Below are positions 58,712 to 64,000 of a stretch of 64,000 nucleotides of DNA, in pieces (positions within the stretch are counted from its first letter, which is position 1; each line of letters begins with the position of its first letter). The DNA is taken from positions 1 to 64,000 of the forward strand of contig JANNNX010000008.1 of the NCBI GenBank assembly GCA_031398745.1. The letters are read 5' to 3'. A model generated the notes under the pieces. The model did not search any database. It worked only from the letters and a program-made list of their open reading frames with translations, and was not told where the DNA came from. Both the position numbers and the translations under genes were made by a program. The DNA is from JANNNX01 sp031398745 (lineage in GTDB: Bacteria; Actinomycetota; Acidimicrobiia; Acidimicrobiales; CADCSY01).

Positions 58712-59445
58712 GACGCGATCAGCTCGCCGAGCCGCTCCCGGCCGAGACGGGCGACGCTCGCACCGAGCGCAGCAGCAAGGACCTGGCCAGCCGTGGACTG
58801 GAGGCGGGCAAGCGTCTGGGCCAGCTCTCGGGTCTCCTCCGTGTCGAGACCCTTCTGCCAGTCAGCCGGTGCGAGGTGCGTCTCGAACAAGGCGATGAAG
58901 CGCTCCGCGATGTCATCCGTGTGGACGATCAGTGCTTCCCACTCGTCGAGGATCACGTCGACCGGGATGCCGAGGTGGGCCAGATCGGCCCCGGTCGCCA
59001 GGAATCGACGATCGGCCACACGAAGCCGACCGTCATCGGTCGGCTGCACCAATCCGAGCGCCAGTGCCCGTTGCATCACCTCGGGCGTCAGTGCGTCATC
59101 GGGGAACCGGCCGAGGAGCTCGACCGGGTCGAGGATGACCGCGGCCGCATCCCCCAACAGCGAGTCGAGCTCGGCTTCGACACCGACGACGGCATCGAGG
59201 CTCCGCCCCTGCTCCCACTGCTCGAGCAGGTTGGCGATGCCGGCGAGGGAGTGGCCCTCGCCCTGGAGGCGAGCGATCAGCCTCAGCCGGCTGAGGTGCG
59301 ACTCGTCGTACCAGCCGGTCCGGCCCTCGAGTCGAGGTGGGGCCAGCAACGCACGGGTCTGATAGAGGCGCACGGTGGTCGAGGCCACGCCTGCCTCTCT
59401 TGCCAACTCGTCGAGTCGATAGTCGTTGCCCACCGAGACCTCCAT
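58708..59445 (-). CDS. MerR family transcriptional regulator
   Basis: 245 residues. MerR helix-turn-helix: YRLDELAREAGVASTTVRLYQTRALLAPPRLEGRTGWYDESHLSRLRLIARLQGEGHSLAGIANLLEQWEQG. The roughly 150-residue C-terminus is helical and lacks metal-binding Cys, so it is a ligand-sensing type. ATG 59445 chosen over the longer frame to 59685; a GTG at 59433 is another option. It heads a three-gene minus operon (MerR, START/DoxX, DUF4166) and is divergent from the epimerase, whose promoter it may control. Confidence 0.86.
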   Translation of the reverse strand: MEVSVGNDYRLDELAREAGVASTTVRLYQTRALLAPPRLEGRTGWYDESHLSRLRLIARLQGEGHSLAGIANLLEQWEQGRSLDAVVGVEAELDSLLGDAAAVILDPVELLGRFPDDALTPEVMQRALALGLVQPTDDGRLRVADRRFLATGADLAHLGIPVDVILDEWEALIVHTDDIAERFIALFETHLAPADWQKGLDTEETRELAQTLARLQSTAGQVLAAALGASVARLGRERLGELIAS

Positions 59446-59585
59446 CCACTTGCCGTTGGTCTGTGAACAAATGATAGCGTATCGACTATGAGCGGATATG
59501 GGGCCGGTCAGCCCGCGGATGAGCGACGTCGACGTCACATGGACGCGGGGGGCCTGCGGCGGCTCGCACAGAGGGAGGTGTACGC

Positions 59586-60497
59586 ATGAAGGTCGTGATC
59601 GCGGGCGGCGCGGGCGCCTTGGGGCGACGGCTGGCCGACGACTGCGCCCAATGCGGCGACGACGTGACGATCCTGACGCGCGCACGGCGCGAAGGGATCG
59701 CCCACCGGCAGGTCATGTGGGACGGCCGCACCGTCGGGCCTTGGCGCGCCGAACTCGAGGACGCGGTCGTGATCAACCTCGCCGGCGAGCTCGTCGACAA
59801 GCGACCGACGGCGAGGAACATCGAGCTCCTGCGGCGCTCCCGCATCGAGCCGACCCGCGCCCTGGTCGAGGCAGCCTCGATGGTGACGACTCCGCCCTCG
59901 CTGTGGCTGCAGATGAGCACACTCGCCATCTACGGCGACGCAGGCCAGGACATCGTCGACGAGGAACATCCCGTTGCCGACACTCCGCCCCAGATGCCTG
60001 GTGTGGCGCGCCCGTGGGAGGAGGCGGCGCGGGACGCAGTCGCCGACCGGCTCGTCGTCATGCGGACGGGCATCGTTCTGGACCACGGCACGCCGGCCTT
60101 CGACCGGCTCGTGCGCCTCACGAAGCTCGGACTCGGCGGGCGGATCAGCACCGGTCGGCAATGGACCAGCTGGATTCACGTCGACGACTTCCTGCGGGCG
60201 GTGCGCTTCATTCGCGATCACGACGAGATCGCCGGGATCGTCCACCTCACGGCGCCGAACCCGATCCGCAACCTGGACATGATGGCGAGCCTTCGTCACG
60301 CCCTTGGTCGGCCGTGGTCGCCACCGACGCCGAAACCGCTCGTACACCTCGGCACGCTGTTGATGCAGACCGATCCAGCGCTCGCTCTCACCGGCCGGCG
60401 CTGCGTACCGCGCCGACTCTTGGCGGCCGGCTTCGACTTCGACCACCCGACGTTCGAATCAGCGGTGGAAGGCTTGCTCGAAGCTAGGACCGTCTAG
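59586..60497 (+). CDS. TIGR01777 (DUF1731) NAD-dependent epimerase-like protein
   Basis: 303 residues. The Rossmann motif is VVIAGGAGALGRRLADDCAQ. NLAGELVDKR, STLAIYGDAG, RTGIVLD and GGRISTGRQWTSWIHVDDFLRAVRFI are characteristic of TIGR01777 (YfcH-like). C-terminal DUF1731 cap: LVHLGTLLMQTDPALALTGRRCVPRRLLAAGFDFDHP. Atypical SDR with unknown substrate. Part of the putative element, divergent from the MerR gene. Confidence 0.88.
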   Translation: MKVVIAGGAGALGRRLADDCAQCGDDVTILTRARREGIAHRQVMWDGRTVGPWRAELEDAVVINLAGELVDKRPTARNIELLRRSRIEPTRALVEAASMVTTPPSLWLQMSTLAIYGDAGQDIVDEEHPVADTPPQMPGVARPWEEAARDAVADRLVVMRTGIVLDHGTPAFDRLVRLTKLGLGGRISTGRQWTSWIHVDDFLRAVRFIRDHDEIAGIVHLTAPNPIRNLDMMASLRHALGRPWSPPTPKPLVHLGTLLMQTDPALALTGRRCVPRRLLAAGFDFDHPTFESAVEGLLEARTV

Positions 60498-60617
60498 GCC
60501 GGGCTCTTCGAGGAGATACCGCACCGCCGGAAGGACGTCAGCCTCTCCACGGAGGACCAGCTGAGACTCCACCGCGTCGAGATGGTCCGCCAGCTTTCGA
60601 TCGCTTCCCTGCACCAT
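60459..60617 (-). CDS. short ORF overlapping epimerase 3' end, doubtful
   Basis: A 52-codon minus-strand frame begins MVQGSDRKLADHLDAVESQL and ends EQAFHR. It covers the otherwise empty 60498-60651 gap and overlaps the tail of the epimerase gene. The frame is also open upstream of the ATG (DPAFYRSFYR) back into the ATPase gene. The amphipathic helices look protein-like, but there is no clear ribosome-binding site. It may be a remnant of a gene cut by the element. Confidence 0.2.
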   Translation of the reverse strand: MVQGSDRKLADHLDAVESQLVLRGEADVLPAVRYLLEEPGLDGPSFEQAFHR

Positions 60618-60651
60618 CCGATAGAAGCTTCGGTAGAAGGCTGGGTCCCGG

Positions 60652-62028
60652 TCAGGGCGCGAGTGCGCCGATCGGGATCACGGCGATGCCGTCGGGTCGG
60701 ACGTAACCGAAGCCCGTCCCAGCGATGACGCCAAGGACCGACGGCTCCCCGCTCTTGCGGGTGTCTATCGAGTCGCGGAACCGCAGGAGTGCCTCAGCGC
60801 CTTCGTCGACCAGGCCGGCGCCGAGCTTGACCTCGAACGCTCCCCACCGGCCATCGGCGAGCTGCACGACGGCGTCGGCTTCCACGCCGTAGTTGTCGCG
60901 GTAGTGGAGCACCTTCCCGTCGAGCGGCTGGGCGAGCACTCGAAGGTCGCGGATGACGAGCGACTCGAAGAGCAGGCCGAGGAGGTTGAGGTCGCCGAGC
61001 AGACGCTCGGGCCCGGCCCCGAGCGCGGCCACCGCCAGGGACGGATCGACGAAGTGGCGTTTCGACGACGTACGGAGGCTGGCCCGCGAGCGCAGGTGGG
61101 GCGCCCACGCCGGCTGATCCTCGATGACCATCAGGCGATCGAGGATGTTGAGGTATTCGGCGACGGTGTGGCGATCGAGTGGCCCGTCACCCCCACCGGC
61201 GTCGGCGGCCAGCACGGTTACCGCCACCTCGGTGGCCGTGTTGCGAGCCAGGGAACGCAACAGCCGGTCGACGCGCGCCGGATCGCGCCTGGAGCCCGCG
61301 ACGCGGGAGACGTCGACCTGCCGGACCTGTTCGAGGTAGTCGCGCGCCGCGCGGGCGGCGCTGGCGACGCGACGTCCCTGCTGGGCCGGCCAGCCACCGG
61401 CGGTGATGCGATCGGCGAGGTCGGCCACCGCCAAGCCTGGGTCGTCGGACCGGGGAGGTTCGCCTGCCAGGAGCGCGGCGAGTGACACTGCGCCGTTCGT
61501 GTGCCCGCTCTCGAAGAGGGTCATGGGTCGCATCCGCAGGAAGGAGAAGCGGCCGGCGCCGGTGTGCCTGGCGACGTCGTCGGCTGGCACCGACGAGCCG
61601 GTGAGCACGAACTGGCCGGGCAAACCCCGATCGTCGACGGACCGGCGCACGTGGTTCCACAAACCGGGTTCGACCTGCCACTCGTCGATCAGCCGCGGGG
61701 TCACGCCTTCAAGCACCAGTGACGGGTCCACCGCCGCCGCTCGCCGGGCGTTCTCGTCTACGTCGAGCAGGACCGAGCTCGCCACTCGCTGTCGCGCCGT
61801 TTCGGTCTTGCCGCTCGCCTTGGGCCCCTCGATGACGACAGCGCCTGCGGCGGCGAGGCGGACGTTCAGCTCTGCATCGACAACTCTGGGCAGGTAGGGC
61901 AACAGCAGGCTCCAACTCGCGGCCAATTGGGGCCCCAGATTGTAGGCACTTTGATCACCACTTTGTAGGAGAAGGAGATCGGGACGCTGCGTCGCTCGCT
62001 CCATCAACCCCGAATCTGCCGAGGGCAA
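60652..62028 (-). CDS. ATPase with DUF4143 (AAA_14-type) domain
   Basis: 458 residues. YLPRVVDAELNVRLAAAGAVVIEGPKASGKTETARQ has the Walker A GPKASGKT. LIDEWQVEPGLWNHVRRSVDDRG carries the Walker B-like acidic pair, and FVLTGSS is sensor 1. The C-terminal DUF4143 domain (LLGLLFESLVIRDLRVLAQPLDGKVLHYRDNYGVEADAVV and GAFEVKLG, PD-(D/E)xK-like) is complete. These proteins are widespread but functionally undefined, with hints of defence or nuclease roles. An ATG at 62004 is an alternative start. Confidence 0.88.
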   Translation of the reverse strand: MPSADSGLMERATQRPDLLLLQSGDQSAYNLGPQLAASWSLLLPYLPRVVDAELNVRLAAAGAVVIEGPKASGKTETARQRVASSVLLDVDENARRAAAVDPSLVLEGVTPRLIDEWQVEPGLWNHVRRSVDDRGLPGQFVLTGSSVPADDVARHTGAGRFSFLRMRPMTLFESGHTNGAVSLAALLAGEPPRSDDPGLAVADLADRITAGGWPAQQGRRVASAARAARDYLEQVRQVDVSRVAGSRRDPARVDRLLRSLARNTATEVAVTVLAADAGGGDGPLDRHTVAEYLNILDRLMVIEDQPAWAPHLRSRASLRTSSKRHFVDPSLAVAALGAGPERLLGDLNLLGLLFESLVIRDLRVLAQPLDGKVLHYRDNYGVEADAVVQLADGRWGAFEVKLGAGLVDEGAEALLRFRDSIDTRKSGEPSVLGVIAGTGFGYVRPDGIAVIPIGALAP

Positions 62029-62175
62029 GAAGATCCGGCCGGGACGTAGCGACCGCGGCCAGATGCTCTACGAAGGGGCGGGGCTTCGGCCTCGGCCCTT
62101 CGCCGCGTTCGGCGTCCTCGACTGAGTTCACGTGAACTTGTGTCGGTTTGAGCACCGACTTCGGTCGGTACTCAG

Positions 62176-62262
<87 letters not shown>

Positions 62263-62336
62263 GTGGGGGGACGGTCACGTTAGCCCAGCCCTCCAGCGAC
62301 CCGGCCGGTCAGGGGCCGGCGCGTAAGCTCGCCTCG

Positions 62337-62999
62337 ATGGGCCTCAAGGGTTTCGAGCGCCGTCTCGAGCGGCTCGTCGAGGGGACCTTCGAGCGCGTCT
62401 TCCGCAGCTCGGTCCGCCCGGTCGAGCTCGGCCGGCGCCTCACCCGGGCCATGGACGACGCCCGCACGGTCGACGTCCGGGGCGCCACTGCCGTCCCCAA
62501 CGAGTTCACCTTCTCCCTCGCCCCCGACGACTACGAGCAGTTCGTCCCCATCGAGGCCGGCGTGGTGCGCGACCTGGCCGAGGCCGCCCGCGAGCACGCC
62601 CGCGCCGCCGGCTACACCTTCAAGGGCCCGGTGCGGGTCCACCTGGTCGAAGACCCCGCACTGCGCACCGGCTCCTTCGACATCGAGGCCCACCTTCACG
62701 AGGGCCCCGGCGGCCGAGCCGGCGGCCTCCTGCGCCTCCCCGACGGCACCCGCATCGAGCTGGCCGACACGGTGGTGGTCATCGGCCGCTCCTCCGACGC
62801 CGACGTCCACCTGCCCGACAGCAGCGTCAGCCGCCGCCACGCCGAGGTCCGCCCGGTGGGCAACGGCTACGCGGTGGTCGACGTCGGTTCCACCAACGGC
62901 ACCCGGGTCAACGGCAACCGCCTCACCGGCGAGCACCCCCTGGCCCAGGGCGACTCCATCTCGGTCGGCGACGTCCAGCTGCACTTCGAAGCCTCCTGA
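62337..62999 (+). CDS. fhaA: FhaA, FHA-domain protein
   Basis: 220 residues. MGLKGFERRLERLVEGTFERVFRSSVRPVELGRRLTRAMDD is the N-terminal DUF3662/FhaA domain. After a short linker the FHA domain has VVIGRSSDADVHLPDSSVSRRHAEVRPVGNGYAVVDVGSTNGTRVNGNRL, with the R, S-x-x-H and N residues that bind phosphothreonine. In mycobacteria FhaA binds phosphorylated MviN and regulates cell-wall synthesis. It is shorter than the mycobacterial form (527 aa) because the disordered linker is small. The first gene of the FHA/phosphatase block. Confidence 0.92.
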   Translation: MGLKGFERRLERLVEGTFERVFRSSVRPVELGRRLTRAMDDARTVDVRGATAVPNEFTFSLAPDDYEQFVPIEAGVVRDLAEAAREHARAAGYTFKGPVRVHLVEDPALRTGSFDIEAHLHEGPGGRAGGLLRLPDGTRIELADTVVVIGRSSDADVHLPDSSVSRRHAEVRPVGNGYAVVDVGSTNGTRVNGNRLTGEHPLAQGDSISVGDVQLHFEAS

Positions 63000-63004
63000 C
63001 GCCC

Positions 63005-63469
63005 GTGCCGGCGGCACTGCTCTCGTTCCTCACCGTCTGCTGCGTTCTGCTCCTCTACCTCTTCCTCTACCGCGTCGTCCGGGCGGTGTGGGCCGAGCTG
63101 GCACCCCCGGCGGCGATCCCGGCCGGCGGCGCGGCGGCGGCCGGCGCCGCCCCGACCCCCGGACGCTTCCGGCGCAACCGCAACGGCAGCCGGTTGGTCG
63201 TCCTCGAGCCCAAGGACCGGCGAGGCCAGAGCTACGAGCTGGTCGACGAGCTGACCGTCGGCCGGGCCCCGGGCTGCGCCATCCTCCTCGACGACGGCTA
63301 CACCTCGGCCCTGCACGCCCGGATCTTCCTGCGTGACGGTCGGCGCCTGGTCGAGGACCTCGGCTCGACCAACGGCACCTTCCTCAACGCCGCCCGGGTC
63401 GACTCGGCCTCGGTGATCCGCCGGGGTGACCGGGTCAAGATCGGCGTCACCGTCCTCGAGGTCGACTGA
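63005..63469 (+). CDS. fhaB: FhaB-like, FHA-domain membrane protein
   Basis: 154 residues. N-terminal membrane helix LLSFLTVCCVLLLYLFLYRVVRAVW, short linker, then FHA domain: TVGRAPGCAILLDDGYTSALHARIFLRDGRRLVEDLGSTNGTFLN. This is the FhaB (FipA) layout in the fhaA-fhaB-pstP-rodA-pbpA-pknA-pknB operon of actinobacteria. GTG start, 5 bases after fhaA. Confidence 0.9.
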   Translation: MPAALLSFLTVCCVLLLYLFLYRVVRAVWAELAPPAAIPAGGAAAAGAAPTPGRFRRNRNGSRLVVLEPKDRRGQSYELVDELTVGRAPGCAILLDDGYTSALHARIFLRDGRRLVEDLGSTNGTFLNAARVDSASVIRRGDRVKIGVTVLEVD

Positions 63470-64000
63470 ATGACCGCCCTGCGAGCGGGTGCCGCCACCC
63501 ATGTGGGCCGGGTCCGCGCCGCCAACCAGGACGCCTACCTGGTCGGCGCCAACGTCTACGCGGTGGCCGACGGGATGGGCGGCCACGCGGCGGGCGAGGT
63601 GGCCAGCGCCATCGCCATCCAGGAGCTGGGCGCTCGGGTCGAGCTGTCGCTCGACGGCGTGGTCCGGGCCGTCCGCTACGCCAACCGCGCCGTGTGGGCC
63701 CGGGCCGAGGACGACCCGGCCCTGCGGGGCATGGGCACCACCCTGTGCGCCATCGCCCTCGTCCCGGCCGACCCGTCACCGGCCGGCCCCGTCGGCGCCG
63801 ACGCCGACCGCGACCCCGACGCCACCGGCGTGCTCGGCGGTGACCGCGTGGTGGTGGCCAACGTCGGCGACTCGCGGGTCTACCTGTTCCACGACGGCGT
63901 CCTCGAGCAGATCAGCGAGGACCACTCGCTGGTGGGCGAGCTGGTGCGCGACGGCCGCCTCAGCTACCTCGAGGCCCGCAGCCACCCCCAGCGCAACGTG
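63470..64000 (+). CDS. pstP: PP2C-type Ser/Thr phosphatase (PstP-like), cut by window end
   Basis: 177 codons, open to the window edge. ATG directly follows the FhaB stop. GRVRAANQDAYLVGANVYAVADGMGGHAAGEVAS carries the metal-binding D of VADGMGGH; GMGTTLCAIALV and VANVGDSRVYLF (GDSR) follow. This is the PP2C fold, matching PstP, which reverses PknA/PknB phosphorylation of FHA targets. The C-terminal half, including the later metal ligands and the usual membrane anchor, lies outside. Confidence 0.9.
   Translation, partial: MTALRAGAATHVGRVRAANQDAYLVGANVYAVADGMGGHAAGEVASAIAIQELGARVELSLDGVVRAVRYANRAVWARAEDDPALRGMGTTLCAIALVPADPSPAGPVGADADRDPDATGVLGGDRVVVANVGDSRVYLFHDGVLEQISEDHSLVGELVRDGRLSYLEARSHPQRNV

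Noticed and set aside
59446..59585. ATAG/CTAT inverted repeat as MerR operator
   Set aside because: Arms of only 4 bp with no 19-bp MerR-type spacer; too weak to claim.

Overview
This is a very GC-rich stretch of actinobacterial chromosome. The best guess is the class Acidimicrobiia. It carries two proteins built from the roughly 42-residue GYWLVASDGGIFAFGDA-type repeat common in that class. The right edge has the actinobacterial cell-division/signalling block tRNA-Leu, fhaA, fhaB, PP2C phosphatase. GTG starts and 4-base start/stop overlaps are frequent. The first 40 bases (19 G then 21 C) look like an assembly artefact.

Left part (about 0.2-31 kb) is stress and low-oxygen physiology. A SigF/SigB-type sigma factor (1796-2629) is surrounded by a hemerythrin-like protein, CsbD and a DUF3040 protein. 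Promoter-like GGTTT-N16-GGGTA sequences precede these genes and the sigma gene itself. Then come DUF2231, a sulfatase, three tiny membrane proteins, a PAS-GGDEF-EAL protein, a flavin-reductase-like protein and a beta-carbonic anhydrase. A three-gene phosphoketolase/acetate kinase operon (15753 to 11146, minus) lies beside an alcohol dehydrogenase. Next is a tight five-gene minus operon (coiled-coil, HdeD, membrane protein, universal stress protein, DUF1003), preceded by a large ATPase-LuxR regulator. An HxlR regulator diverges from an ABC ATPase/permease pair across a nested palindrome; the pair is separated only by an in-frame TAG. A frameshifted DUF4160 gene with a DUF2442/HTH-like partner forms a toxin-antitoxin-like pair.

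Middle (31-51 kb) is more housekeeping: tRNA-Arg, PAP2 phosphatase, diacylglycerol kinase, citrate synthase, homocysteine methyltransferase, a 3D-domain repeat protein, two tRNA-Ser genes, prephenate dehydratase and larB-larC for the nickel-pincer cofactor. The most unusual block is 40668-45262: a repeat protein, then MauE-like, MauD-like and a Tat-exported 12-cysteine protein with a MauA-type leader fused to a cell-wall-binding region. A 29-residue membrane peptide and a membrane/lipoprotein fusion follow. The order E-D-A matches methylamine dehydrogenase operons, but no large subunit is present. An ECF sigma factor with its DGPF/YCII partner, a secreted ExeM/NucH-type nuclease and an orphan DNA methyltransferase follow.

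Right part (51-64 kb) has two ArsR regulators with palindromic operators, a START-domain protein, a SulP transporter, a Fic protein with a 25-bp palindrome and an RDD protein. A 5.3-kb segment (56869-62202) is bounded by the intact tRNA-Leu(CAG) and a 25-nt imperfect direct repeat of its 3' end, as expected for an integrated element. It holds DUF4166, a START/DoxX-like protein, a MerR regulator, a TIGR01777 epimerase and an ATPase-DUF4143 protein, but no integrase. fhaA, fhaB and a truncated PP2C phosphatase end the window.
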